Source: PALSA-243 sp963743705
GTDB lineage: Bacteria > Acidobacteriota > Terriglobia > Bryobacterales > Bryobacteraceae
DNA length: 64,000 nt
Assembly (NCBI GenBank): GCA_963743705.1
Contig: CAVUQS010000001.1
Span: 1-64,000, forward strand
Reading direction: 5' to 3'
Program-made: the position numbers and the translations under genes
Notes under the pieces: generated by a model
Told to the model about the DNA's origin: nothing
Databases searched by the model: none
What the model saw: the letters and a program-made list of their open reading frames with translations, nothing else
In this document: piece after piece, positions 26,714-35,112 of the stretch
Numbering within the stretch: position 1 is the stretch's first letter
How the letters are laid out: every line of letters starts with the position of its first letter

Positions 26714-28143
26714 GTAGAAAGGCGACGCCGCCTTCGCGCTTGGCCGCCGGCCCGCGCAGCCTGCGGCCGATGCCCGCATAGTCGAAACCCCGCGGCTAAT
26801 GCGTCGTCCGGGTTGAAAATATTGCGCCCGTCCACCATAATCGGCTGCGCCATCGCCTCCGCCAGCGCCTTCAGATCGAGGTTGGCGGAATTCCGCCCAC
26901 TCCGTCACCATCACCAGCGCATCGGCTTCGCGCGCGCACTCCAGCGCCGAATCGCAATATTTGATCTTGAGCGTCGGGTGCTGCGCGCGGCACGCGTCCA
27001 TCGCGATCGGGTCATACGCCTTCACGCGCGCGCCGAACTGCAGCAGCCGCTCGATCATGTGCAGACTGGGCGCGTCGCGCAGATCGTCGGTATCCGGCTT
27101 GAACGCCAGGCCCAGCACCGCGATGGTGCGGCCCTTGAGAATGTAGAGCTTCTCTTGCAGTTTCTGGATCGCCACCATGCGCTGCGCCGCGTTGACATCC
27201 AGCGACGCGCTCAGCAGCCGCCCTTCGTAGCCGTATTCGCGCGCCGTGTGCAGCAGCGCGTTCACGTCCTTGCCGAAGCAACTGCCGCCCCAACCCACTC
27301 CTGCGTTCGAGAAACCGGGAACCGATGCGCGAATCGAGGCCGATGCCCGTCATCACTTCCGGCGACTTCGGCGCCCACGCGCTCGCAAATATTCGCGATC
27401 TCGTTGGCGAACCCGATCTTCATCGCCAGAAACGCGTTGGCCGCGTACTTGATCATCTCCGCGCTGGTCAGCGACGTTTCCACCAGCGGCGCCGCCGTCA
27501 TGACCGGCGGGCCGCGGTACGCCCTCCGGCGCTTCAAACGATTGCTTCACCAGCGGCGCGTAGAGTTCGCGCATAGTGCGCATCGTCTGCACATCCTGCG
27601 CGCCCACCACGATGCGGTCGGGATAGAGCGAGTCGGCCACCGCGTTGCCTTCGCGCAGGAATTCAGGATTGCTCGCGACGCCGAAGAACGGACATCGCGC
27701 GCCGCGCTTCTTCCATGCCTTCGCGCACCAGCGTTTCCACCAGATTGCCCGAACCCACCGGCACGGTTGACTTGTTCACCACCACGCGAAACGCGATTGT
27801 CCGCGGCCGCGCCGATCGCCGCCCCAATGCCGCGCGCCGCGCTTTCCAGATACTCGAGGTTCGGCTCGCCATTCGGCATCGGCGGCGTGCCCACCGCGAT
27901 GAAGATCACGTCGCTCGCCGCGGCCGCCGGCCCGATCTCCGTGGTGAATTCGATTCCACCGCGCGCCGCGGCCAGTGCGATCAACGGCTCCAGGTACGGC
28001 TCATAGATCGGTGATTCGCCGCGCTTCAGCTTGGCGATCTTGGCCTGGTCGGTGTCGACGCACGACACGTGGTGGCCAATGAATGAGAGGCAGGCGCCGG
28101 TGACCGTTCCTACATAGCCAGTTCCAATGACTGTTACGTGCAT
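26714..28143 (-). pseudogene. ugd: UDP-glucose 6-dehydrogenase, frame broken several times
   Basis: The full enzyme can be followed on the minus strand from ATG 28143: VTVIGTGYVGTVTGACLS (Rossmann), then FRVVVNKSTVPVGSGNLVET, VADSLYPDRIVVGAQD, SAEMIKYAANAFLAMKIGF, GWGGSCFGKDVNALL with the catalytic Cys, and LGLAFKPDTDDLRDAPS, ending near VDGRNIFNPDDALAAGF. At least six one-base shifts are needed (about 27790, 27700, 27530, 27360, 27300, 26890, 26790). For two of them an extra G can be pointed to. The enzyme oxidises UDP-glucose to UDP-glucuronate for polysaccharides. The exact 3' end next to the Rieske start is unclear. Confidence 0.8.
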
Positions 28144-28188
28144 AGGATTAATTTACGCGTCGGGGAGAAGGGCCTCCGACAGATCCGG

Positions 28189-28194
28189 TAAAAT
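28189..28194 (+). promoter_or_regulatory. -10 box (TAAAAT) before the orphan response regulator
   Basis: TAAAAT ends 14 nt before the ATG at 28209, so the transcript leader would be about 8 nt. No ribosome-binding site is seen. Confidence 0.35.
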
Positions 28195-28208
28195 CAATAC
28201 TACCTCAA

Positions 28209-28883
28209 ATGCAGACCATCCTCGTAATAGATGACGATGAGAGCCTGCGCGACACCATCGGGGTGATGGTGGAGCAAGAAGGGTTCCGAGCCGTGCTCAT
28301 CGGGGACGGCCGCGCCGGGTTCGAAAAAGCGCTAACGCTGAAGCCCGACCTCGTGCTGGTCGATCTGCGTCTGCCAGGCATGAGCGGAACCGAAATCTGC
28401 AAGCAGCTTCGCGCCGCCCACCTCAAAACGCCCATTATCGTGCTCAGCGCCATGGGCGACGAACTCGACAAAGTTCTGCTGCTCGAAATCGGCGCCGACG
28501 ATTACGTCGTGAAGCCATTCGGTACGCGCGAGCTGATGGCGCGGATTCGCGCCGTTTTGCGCCGCTCCTCGCCCGACGCGCGCAAGATCGCTCATTTTTC
28601 CGATACCGAAGTCGATTTCGAACGCCGCATCGTCACCCGCAAAGGTGAAGAGTTGAAGGTCACGCCCGCCGAGTACAACCTGCTCTGCTATTTCATCCAG
28701 AACGCCGACCGGCCGCTCACGCGCGACATGATTCTCAATTCCGTATGGGGCTACGAATTCTTCCCCAACACGCGCACGGTCGATGCGCACGTGGTGAAGC
28801 TCCGCCAGAAACTCGAGCCCGACCCCAACACCCCGCGCCACTTCCTCACCGTGCACGGCGTCGGCTATAGGTTCATTCCCTGA
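28209..28883 (+). CDS. OmpR/PhoB-family response regulator, orphan
   Basis: A 224-residue regulator with an N-terminal receiver (acidic D8-D10, phospho-acceptor D52 in LVLVDLRLPGMSG, conserved Lys in VVKPFG) and a C-terminal winged helix (VTPAEYNLLCYFIQN, then TVDAHVVKLRQKLEPD and VHGVGYRF). It is complete and should bind direct repeats as a dimer when phosphorylated. No kinase gene is adjacent. Its end overlaps the convergent YihY gene by 19 nt. Confidence 0.93.
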   Translation: MQTILVIDDDESLRDTIGVMVEQEGFRAVLIGDGRAGFEKALTLKPDLVLVDLRLPGMSGTEICKQLRAAHLKTPIIVLSAMGDELDKVLLLEIGADDYVVKPFGTRELMARIRAVLRRSSPDARKIAHFSDTEVDFERRIVTRKGEELKVTPAEYNLLCYFIQNADRPLTRDMILNSVWGYEFFPNTRTVDAHVVKLRQKLEPDPNTPRHFLTVHGVGYRFIP

Positions 28884-29677
28884 TTCTCCGCTTCGGTGCT
28901 GCGCCGCGCGCTCCAATCGGCGCCCGCCAGCACGATCATCGCGGCCGTGAAGCTCCAAAGCAGAATCGTCGCCGAATGCTGGAACACGCCGTATTCTCCG
29001 CGAATCTTGGCCTGCATGAAGCCCCACACCAGCAGGTTGAGATACTTCAGCGCTTCGAGCACGATTCCCGTGAGGATGGCCGCCGCCGCCGCGCCGCGCG
29101 GATCAATCTTGCGGTTCGGCAACAGCCAATAGACCAGAAACAGCGCGAAGATCGAAAGCGGCAGCGCGGCGATTTTGAAGACAACCAGGTTGAGCCACAC
29201 CGCCATGCTCGAATGCGACGCCCATTGGTTGATCCACGCCGTATTCAGCGCCGAAAACATGAGCGACAGCAGCGCCAGCGATCCGCACGCGAAAATCATG
29301 CCCAGCGCCACTAGTTGGTTCTTCCAATACGGGCGGTTCTTGGCCACGCCCCACGCGCGATTGAGCGCCACTTCGAGCGGTTCGAAGACGCCATTGGCCG
29401 TCAGCAGCAGCAGGAACATCGAACTGACCTGAACCTTGCCTTGCGGCGCATTGTTGCGTAAGAAGACCGCCAGATCGCCGGGGAAGTAATCGTCCAGAGC
29501 GACATAGATCGCCTGCACCGCCGCCGGCCAACGCAACACATTGCGGCACAACGACAGCATGACGGTCAAAAACGGATAGAACGAAAGCAGCACGCTGGCC
29601 GCGATAGCGAGCGCATACACGTGCGCCTCGGTTTCCATCATGTAGGTAGCGATCGGACGCCAGCGGGAGCGGGTCAA
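28865..29677 (-). CDS. YihY/BrkB-family (UPF0761) membrane protein
   Basis: A 270-residue protein with about six membrane helices. Family signs are ALAIAASVLLSFYPFLTVML near the start, a long periplasmic/cytosolic segment, ALNRAWGVAKNRPYWKNQL, and YWLLPNRKIDPRGAAAAAIL before the last helices. YihY proteins are widespread; their role in envelope function is not settled. Starts at TTG 29677, which overlaps the stop of the FecR-like gene by 4 nt, so it is translated with it. Confidence 0.85.
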   Translation of the reverse strand: MTRSRWRPIATYMMETEAHVYALAIAASVLLSFYPFLTVMLSLCRNVLRWPAAVQAIYVALDDYFPGDLAVFLRNNAPQGKVQVSSMFLLLLTANGVFEPLEVALNRAWGVAKNRPYWKNQLVALGMIFACGSLALLSLMFSALNTAWINQWASHSSMAVWLNLVVFKIAALPLSIFALFLVYWLLPNRKIDPRGAAAAAILTGIVLEALKYLNLLVWGFMQAKIRGEYGVFQHSATILLWSFTAAMIVLAGADWSARRSTEAENQGMNL

Positions 29678-30516
29678 CGTCGGAGTCTAGTGGCCGTTTC
29701 CAGCCGGAGGAGCGGCGGGAGGAGCGGCGGAGGCGCAGCGCCTCCCTTGCCTTTATCGCCTTGCGCGCCACCGCCGCCGGCCGCGGGTCCGCCAACGCCG
29801 CCAATGCCCGGAACGCCGCCGACCCTGCGCTGCACCGCCATCTGCAACGCGTCGCGCACAGCGCGCAGCGCGCCCTGCAAGATGGGATCTTTATTGATCT
29901 GTCTCCCCATCAGGCCCTGGCCGCGGAAAATGCGGACGTATTCGCCCGGATGCAGCATCGGCTCGCCGCCCGGCGCCGTCAGGTTGCGGACTTGCACTGC
30001 GCCCTCGTCGCAAACCACCAGCGTCGTGCCGTCGGCATCCTCCACGATGACGTCGAAGACGGTGCCCCGTACGGAAATCACCGCGGTCGGCGTGGTCACG
30101 CTGTTGGAGTTCGGCCCCTTGGAGTGATCGATGAAGACCTTCACGCGCCCCATCAGCACATTCAGCAGATGCGACCAGCCGTAATCCTCGTGGAACTGCA
30201 CCGTGGATTTTTCGAAAACTTCGAAGGTGCTATTGTCCGGCAGGCGGAATTTGGCGTAGCTATCCGGCCCGGTGACAATGGTCTGTTGCGCCCTGACCAC
30301 GGTGCCCACAAACAGGGGCTTGCCGGGGTGGTCGTTTTCCAGCAACGACACTTGTCCCAGCATCTGCTCGATGGTCGCCGCTCCCCGGTCTTGCGCGCTC
30401 AAAGGCTGCAAACACGCCAAAGCCGCAAGCGACATCCATAAGGAGCGAACAAGCTTCGAGCTTAGCGGGTGATCGTTGATGGGCTCGAGTTGCGGCGTGA
30501 AAAACCTCACCCTCAT
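29674..30516 (-). CDS. FecR-domain exported protein
   Basis: A 280-residue protein with an N-terminal hydrophobic segment (SLWMSLAALACLQPLSAQ) preceded by a longish polar start, so export is likely and the true start may lie further in. The FecR domain covers about 55-190: EKSTVQFHEDYGW, GRVKVFIDHSKG, TTPTAVISVRGTVFDV and CDEGAVQVRN. The C-terminus is a low-complexity Gly/Pro/Ala tail. Unlike classic FecR it has no neighbouring sigma factor gene, so it is probably a stand-alone periplasmic FecR-domain protein. ATG 30516 has no clear ribosome site; a TAGACT box lies 12 nt upstream. Confidence 0.75.
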   Translation of the reverse strand: MRVRFFTPQLEPINDHPLSSKLVRSLWMSLAALACLQPLSAQDRGAATIEQMLGQVSLLENDHPGKPLFVGTVVRAQQTIVTGPDSYAKFRLPDNSTFEVFEKSTVQFHEDYGWSHLLNVLMGRVKVFIDHSKGPNSNSVTTPTAVISVRGTVFDVIVEDADGTTLVVCDEGAVQVRNLTAPGGEPMLHPGEYVRIFRGQGLMGRQINKDPILQGALRAVRDALQMAVQRRVGGVPGIGGVGGPAAGGGGAQGDKGKGGAAPPPLLPPLLRLETATRLRR

Positions 30517-30638
30517 ACAAACTGCTTTAGTCTAGCATCAAACCTGCAAAGCAACTGAGTGCCCGCCATTAAGGTTCGCTCACAAAGTACGTAATTTCAG
30601 TGATTTGTTGACAAAGGCCGTGAGCCACTTAGGGTAGA

Positions 30639-32513
30639 ATGGGAGCGATCGTGTGTCATAAGGGAACAACGCGTGTCGCAGGATTTATACTAACTTTAGT
30701 AGTCCTGGCGTCCGCCCAAACCGCGCCCGATTGGCGTAAAATCGGCGGCGCGGCGGTCGATCTGGCGCTCGCTTCCCCTGCCACCGGCCCGGTGAACCGC
30801 GTGTGGTTCTCGTCCGGCGGCATTCTCTTCGCGCACACGGCTTCCGGCAAGGTTTTTCAGACCGCCGATTTCGAAACTTGGGTCCCTGTAACATCTGACG
30901 TGGAAATACCTGCAATCGAGCAGGCGCTTGCCACGCGGCTGCCCGAATCCGGCGCTCAGATCGTCACCGTTTCCGGCGACCGCTACTCCATTTTCGGCTT
31001 GGGCCGCCAGGTTTCGCGTTCTATCGATGGCGGCCACACCTGGACCAGCCTCACCGGCTATCATGGCCGCTCGATAATCGGCGTCGCTCAACACAGCGTG
31101 GTGGTCTCGCCCACCGATTCCAACCAGATCGTAGCCGCGAACGATTACGGCGTGTGGCGCTCGCTCGATGGCGGCTTGAGCTGGAGCGGCCTGAACCTCG
31201 GCCTGCCTAATCTTCGTGTGCAGCAAATTATCTCGACGCCCAACGGCACTGCCGGCACGCGCATCGCGGCCGATGGCTTGGGTGAACTGGAATTGCAGCC
31301 TGGCGCTTCCGTATGGCAGGTGACCGCGGCCGCCGATCTCGCGGCGCAAACCGAAACCCGCACGCGCTACTCGGGATTGCTGGGCTCCGAAATTCGCGCG
31401 GTCGCAACATCGAAGACCATCGTCTATGCCGGTTCCACCGACGGCCGCATCTGGGTATCGCGCGATAGCGGGAAAACCTTCGACTTGCCTCACCCCGCGG
31501 GCGGACCTGTCGAAAGCATCTTCGCCGACCCCTCCGAGCCGAACGTCGCCGTGGCGGCGCTCGGCGGCAACGGCCCGCACGTGCTGCGCACCGTCGATTT
31601 CGGCGGTATGTGGGATATTCTCGATTCGCCCAGCTTGCCCAATGCACCCGCGCACGGCATCGCCGCCGATCGCGCTTCCGGATCGATCTACGTCGCCACC
31701 GATAAGGGCGTGTTTTTCGGCCATGCCGATCTCGAAACCGCCGCCATCAACAACGTCGCCTGGCAAAATCTGACGGCTCAATTGCCGCAAGCCCCCGCAA
31801 CCGATTTACGCCTGGATGCGGCGGGTGTGCAGCTTTACATTTCGCTCGATGGCTATGGCGTCTGGGCCGCCGCGGCGCCGCATAACCGCCGCTCATTGCG
31901 CATCGTGGATGCGGCCGATTCCGCCGTGCGTCCCGCCGCGCCCGGATCGCTGCTGAGCGTAGTCGGCGCGGCAGTGAGCTCCGCCACCGCGGGGAATCTG
32001 AAATACCCTGTGCTGGTCGCCAATCAAAACGGATCGCAGATTCAGGTGCCGTTCGAAGCTACCGGCCCCAGCGTCGCGCTCGCTCTCGAAACAGTTGCCG
32101 GCCGGCTCATCGCCAATCTGCCCATGCAACCGGTTTCCCCGGCGATTCTGCTAGGCGCCGGAAGCGTGCCCATGCTCTATGACGCCGACACCAATCTTCC
32201 CCTCGATCTGAAGAATGCCGCACATTCCAACGGACGCGTGGCCATTCTCGCCACCGGCCTTGGCCGCGTCCGCCCGGATTGGCCGGCGGGCGTTCCCGCT
32301 CCGGAAAACGCCCCCGCTGTCGCCGCGGAAGTGCGCGCCTCGCTGGATGGCGCTCCCCTTCAGGTCACCCGCGCGACGCTCGCGCCGGGCCATATCGGGT
32401 TCTACCTGGTGGAGCTGCAACTGCCATCCATCACCAATGCGGGCATGTCGGAACTGCACCTCACGGTTGATGGCCACGAGAGTAACCACGTCTCGATTTG
32501 GATCGAGCCGTAG
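30639..32513 (+). CDS. Secreted BNR/sialidase-like propeller with TIGR03437-like C-terminus
   Basis: A 624-residue exported protein (hydrophobic VAGFILTLVVLASAQ near the start). Residues 30-400 hold BNR/YCF48-type propeller blades: VSRSIDGGHTWTSLTG, GVWRSLDGGLSWSGLNLG, IWVSRDSGKTFDLPHP, VLRTVDFGGMWDIL. From about 410 (RSLRIVDAADSAVRPAAPG) the chain follows the TIGR03437 pattern (NGSQIQVPFEA, ILATGLGRVRPDWPAG). The start is unsure: ATG 30639 overlaps a TAGAAT box, so GTG 30651 may be used. Likely an extracellular or outer-membrane surface protein with unknown ligand. Confidence 0.8.
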   Translation: MGAIVCHKGTTRVAGFILTLVVLASAQTAPDWRKIGGAAVDLALASPATGPVNRVWFSSGGILFAHTASGKVFQTADFETWVPVTSDVEIPAIEQALATRLPESGAQIVTVSGDRYSIFGLGRQVSRSIDGGHTWTSLTGYHGRSIIGVAQHSVVVSPTDSNQIVAANDYGVWRSLDGGLSWSGLNLGLPNLRVQQIISTPNGTAGTRIAADGLGELELQPGASVWQVTAAADLAAQTETRTRYSGLLGSEIRAVATSKTIVYAGSTDGRIWVSRDSGKTFDLPHPAGGPVESIFADPSEPNVAVAALGGNGPHVLRTVDFGGMWDILDSPSLPNAPAHGIAADRASGSIYVATDKGVFFGHADLETAAINNVAWQNLTAQLPQAPATDLRLDAAGVQLYISLDGYGVWAAAAPHNRRSLRIVDAADSAVRPAAPGSLLSVVGAAVSSATAGNLKYPVLVANQNGSQIQVPFEATGPSVALALETVAGRLIANLPMQPVSPAILLGAGSVPMLYDADTNLPLDLKNAAHSNGRVAILATGLGRVRPDWPAGVPAPENAPAVAAEVRASLDGAPLQVTRATLAPGHIGFYLVELQLPSITNAGMSELHLTVDGHESNHVSIWIEP

Positions 32514-32539
32514 TTAGACGACGCAGTTAGACAACGTAG
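32514..32539. repeat. Two 13-nt direct repeats after the stop codon
   Basis: TTAGACGACGCAG is followed at once by TTAGACAACGTAG, with two mismatches. It lies between two convergent gene ends. No function is evident. Confidence 0.5.
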
Positions 32540-32548
32540 TTACTCCAG

Positions 32549-32698
32549 TTAGATATTTCCGGTCAGCAGCATGATCACAAGGATCAAGACCACCAAGCCC
32601 AGCCCGCCGCTCGGATAGTACCCCCATCCCCGGCTATACGGCCACGCGGGCACGCTCGCAAACAACAGAACAATCAAAATAATCAGCAGTAGCAACAT
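32549..32698 (-). CDS. DUF3309-like tiny membrane protein
   Basis: A 49-residue gene with a strong ribosome site (GGAGGCG before ATG 32698). The protein is MLLLLIILIVLLFASVPAWP, then YSRGWGYYPSGGLG and a second hydrophobic helix VVLILVIMLL. Two membrane helices around a Gly/Tyr-rich turn is the DUF3309 pattern, common in soil Proteobacteria and Acidobacteria. Role unknown. It is followed on the same strand by only the end of the convergent propeller gene. Confidence 0.75.
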   Translation of the reverse strand: MLLLLIILIVLLFASVPAWPYSRGWGYYPSGGLGLVVLILVIMLLTGNI

Positions 32699-32756
32699 TT
32701 ATCGCCTCCTCACTTCGGAAATGCAACCGCCGATCCGTTGTAAGTCATCGCACCAA

Positions 32757-32786
32757 TAAAAAGGGCGGCCCCCGCAGGGACCGCCC
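32757..32786 (-). terminator. Rho-independent terminator of the small zinc-finger gene
   Basis: On the minus strand GGGCGG pairs with CCGCCC around a CCCTGCGGGGG centre, and the stem is followed by TTTTTAT. It lies about 30 nt after the stop of the 32815-32976 gene. Confidence 0.65.
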
Positions 32787-32814
32787 GAAAAAAAGGAAGG
32801 AATGATCGTGCTAC

Positions 32815-32976
32815 CTATTCGCTCGAACCTTGGCCGCCTCCGGCCCCCCGAGTGATGGGGCGATCCGGGCCGCGTCCCTGCGCGCCTTTGCCTGCGCAGT
32901 TCTGCTTGTGTTTCTGCAGGTCCATCTGATTATTGAATTTCTGCCCGCATTTATCGCAAACCAGGTTTTCTGTCAT
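32815..32976 (-). CDS. 53-residue C2HC/C2H2-like zinc-finger protein
   Basis: A small gene with a good ribosome site (AAGGAG, ATG 32976). The protein starts MTENLVCDKCGQKFNN and continues MDLQKHKQNCAG, giving Cys-x2-Cys ... His-x4-Cys, a single classical-looking zinc finger. A Gly/Arg-rich tail follows and could bind nucleic acid. It has its own terminator and no partner on its strand, so it looks like an independent gene. Similar small C2H2-like proteins occur in Acidobacteria, but this exact family is not one I can name. Confidence 0.7.
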   Translation of the reverse strand: MTENLVCDKCGQKFNNQMDLQKHKQNCAGKGAQGRGPDRPITRGAGGGQGSSE

Positions 32977-33130
32977 TTCTACTCCTTAAGTTGAAGACAT
33001 GCTCCAAACGTGTAGGAGCCGCCTTCACCGGTCTGAATTTGCAATCGCGTCGCCAGTAACGCAAACAGGCAAGATAGATGAAATTCGCGAATAATAGCTC
33101 AGTCGGGGAGAGAAAAAATTGCCCGGAAGC

Positions 33131-33544
33131 TCAGGCAGCCGCTTTCCGCACTTCAAGCACCAGGTTCATCACCAGGCGCTCGATTTCATCCCGAATTTCA
33201 CAATGACGCTCGAAGGTGGCGCGAATCGGGTCGGCGACATCCCATTGAATGACGCGCTCCCCGGGAACTTTCCCTAACTCCGAACCCGACATGTTCACGA
33301 TCAGGTCGAAGTGCGCGCGCCCCAATTGCCGCATATGCTTCGGGAAATAGTCGCGCATTTCAATGTTCTTCTCCACCATCGCGCGCTGCGTGTCGGATGC
33401 CACGGCGGACGCCGGCCTCAGCCCCGCGCTAGCCGGGATTAGCACGTCCGACCCATAGGCGCGCGCAAAGGCTTCCGCCATCTGGCTGCGGCACGAATTA
33501 CCGATGCAAACGAAAAGAACTCTCTTGCGATCCTCAGCGGTCAT
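33131..33544 (-). CDS. Low-molecular-weight phosphatase / arsenate reductase-like protein
   Basis: A 137-residue enzyme with the P-loop VCIGNSCRSQMAE (C-x5-R) and the general acid in WDVADPIRATFE. This is the LMW-PTPase/ArsC fold. The two extra Cys residues of thioredoxin-linked ArsC are not both present, so a protein or small-molecule phosphatase is as likely as arsenate reduction. It is the last gene of the pdxST operon, starting in an ATGA overlap with pdxT. Confidence 0.8.
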   Translation of the reverse strand: MTAEDRKRVLFVCIGNSCRSQMAEAFARAYGSDVLIPASAGLRPASAVASDTQRAMVEKNIEMRDYFPKHMRQLGRAHFDLIVNMSGSELGKVPGERVIQWDVADPIRATFERHCEIRDEIERLVMNLVLEVRKAAA

Positions 33545-34119
33545 AGTTTAGTCAGGAAGTAGCGGTGTACGCGCGCGTCGACCGTCAGTTCGGGATGGAA
33601 CGTCGCGGCCAGATGCCGCCCTTGCTCCACCAGAACAGGATCACCCTCGTAAGTCGCCAGCACCTTAGCCTCAGGTCCGGTGCGGCGGATAATCGGCGCA
33701 CGAATGAACACTGCTTCCAGCTTACCCGCATTGGTTCGCGCGGCGAAATCGGGTGTTGGCTCTATTTCGCGCACGCGGCTGTCGATCTGCCGGCCATACG
33801 CATTGCGTTCCACCGCAAGATCCATCAATCCTAAGCTCTCCTGAGGCGGATTCGAAACTTCCTTCGCCAGCAGGATCGCGCCCGCACAGGTGCCGAATAC
33901 CGGACGCTCCCGCCCAAACTCGGCCAGTTTGTCGAAGAGGCCTTCGTACCGCAGCAACTTCAACATGGTCGTGCTTTCGCCGCCGGGGATCACCAGCCCG
34001 TCGAGCCCGTCGAACTGCGACGCCTCGCGCACATAAACCGGCTCCGCCCCGGCGCGTTCCAGCGCCGCGCCGTGGGCCGCAAAATCCCCTTGCAGCGAAA
34101 GCACGCCGACTTTCTTCAT
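33541..34119 (-). CDS. pdxT: Pyridoxal 5'-phosphate synthase glutaminase subunit
   Basis: A 192-residue class I glutaminase, MKKVGVLSLQGDFAAHGAAL at its start. It has the oxyanion strand VIPGGESTTM, nucleophile C78 in GTCAGAILLA and the His-Glu pair in TFHPELT. It releases ammonia from glutamine and passes it to PdxS in the 12+12 PLP synthase. ATG 34119 overlaps the pdxS stop by one base (TAATG), so the two subunits are translated together. Confidence 0.95.
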   Translation of the reverse strand: MKKVGVLSLQGDFAAHGAALERAGAEPVYVREASQFDGLDGLVIPGGESTTMLKLLRYEGLFDKLAEFGRERPVFGTCAGAILLAKEVSNPPQESLGLMDLAVERNAYGRQIDSRVREIEPTPDFAARTNAGKLEAVFIRAPIIRRTGPEAKVLATYEGDPVLVEQGRHLAATFHPELTVDARVHRYFLTKL

Positions 34120-35009
34120 TACCACCCTCGGGTCTGCAACAGCTCGCTTTCCGGCAGCTTCGAAATATCGAGCCCCGGCATGGCGTCGCCCAATTCGCGG
34201 CTGGCTTCGAGAAGCTTCTCCGGATTGTTGAAATTCTTCGCAGCCTTCACGATCGCGTTGGCGCGCGCTTGGGGATCCGACGATTTGAAAATGCCAGAGC
34301 CCACAAACACCGCTTCCGCGCCCAACTGCATCACCAGCGCCGCATCCGCCGGCGTGGCAATGCCGCCCGCCGAAAAGTTCGGCACCGGCAGCTTGCCGTG
34401 CTCCGCCACCCACTCCACCAGTTCCAGCGGCGCCTGCAGGTTCTTCGCTTCGTGCACCAGCTCTTCCTTGCCCAGCACCGTGAGCTGCCTCATTTGCTTG
34501 ATGATGGTCCGGATGTGCCGCACCGCTTCAACGATGTTCCCCGACCCCGCTTCGCCCTTGGTGCGGATCATCGCCGCGCCTTCCGCAATGCGCCGCAGCG
34601 CTTCGCCGAGATTGCGCGCGCCGCACACGAACGGAACCTTGAACCCGTTCTTATCGATGTGATGCTCTTCATCCGCCGGCGTGAGCACTTCGCTCTCGTC
34701 GATATAATCGGCGCCCAGCGCTTCCAGAATCCGCGCCTCCATGAAGTGACCGATGCGCGCCTTCGCCATCACCGGGATGGTGACGGTGGCCATGATCTCT
34801 TCCATCTTGGCGATGCTCGCCATGCGCGCCACGCCGCCCTCTTTGCGGATATCCGCCGGCACGCGCTCCAGCGCCATCACCGCCGACGCCCCCGCATCTT
34901 CCGCAATCTTGGCCTGTTCGGCATTGGTGACGTCCATAATGACGCCCCCCTTCAACATCTCCGCCAAGCCGGTCTTCACTCGAAATTGTTCGCTCGAAAA
35001 CTGAAACAT
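34119..35009 (-). CDS. pdxS: Pyridoxal 5'-phosphate synthase lyase subunit
   Basis: A protein of about 296 residues, very close to the PdxS consensus: KTGLAEMLKGGVIMDVTNAE, VMALERVPADIR, IPVMAKARIGHFMEA with a catalytic Lys, ADYIDESEVLTPADEEHHI and VPNFSAGGIATPADAA. It makes PLP from ribose-5-phosphate, glyceraldehyde-3-phosphate and ammonia. The start is set at ATG 35009 with AAGGAG 6 nt before it; ATG 35012 and TTG 35027 are alternatives. The 5' region holds a long inverted repeat. Confidence 0.96.
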   Translation of the reverse strand: MFQFSSEQFRVKTGLAEMLKGGVIMDVTNAEQAKIAEDAGASAVMALERVPADIRKEGGVARMASIAKMEEIMATVTIPVMAKARIGHFMEARILEALGADYIDESEVLTPADEEHHIDKNGFKVPFVCGARNLGEALRRIAEGAAMIRTKGEAGSGNIVEAVRHIRTIIKQMRQLTVLGKEELVHEAKNLQAPLELVEWVAEHGKLPVPNFSAGGIATPADAALVMQLGAEAVFVGSGIFKSSDPQARANAIVKAAKNFNNPEKLLEASRELGDAMPGLDISKLPESELLQTRGW

Positions 35010-35035
35010 CATCCGCTCCTTAGCCAAAATCTTTC

Positions 35036-35097
35036 GACGCAGAGACGCTGAGGCGCAGAGAATACTTAATTCTCCCTGCGTCTCAGCGCCTCTGCGT
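35036..35097. repeat. Long inverted repeat between the MocR gene and pdxS
   Basis: Two arms of about 28 nt, GACGCAGAGACGCTGAGG(CGCAG) on the left and the complement of GACGCAGAGGCGCTGAGA(CGCAG) on the right, with two mismatches and a 2-nt bulge, around a short AT-rich loop. Each arm is also built from related GACGCAGAG/GCGCTGAG units. Similar intergenic repeats occur in several bacterial phyla. It could end the MocR transcript or shape the pdxS leader. Confidence 0.75.
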
Positions 35098-35112
35098 CAA
35101 ATCCACACTCCC

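Noticed and set aside
26516..28006. A 496-codon open frame on the plus strand across ugd
   Set aside because: It is antisense to a recognisable enzyme, has low-complexity Arg/Ala/His composition and no domain; GC-rich codon bias keeps it open.
30608..30640. TTGACA ... TAGAAT as a classical sigma-70 promoter
   Set aside because: The spacer is 21 nt, too long for a good promoter; only the -10 box is considered.
33753..35051. A 432-codon plus-strand frame over pdxS and pdxT
   Set aside because: Shadow of two certain genes; no ribosome site or domain.
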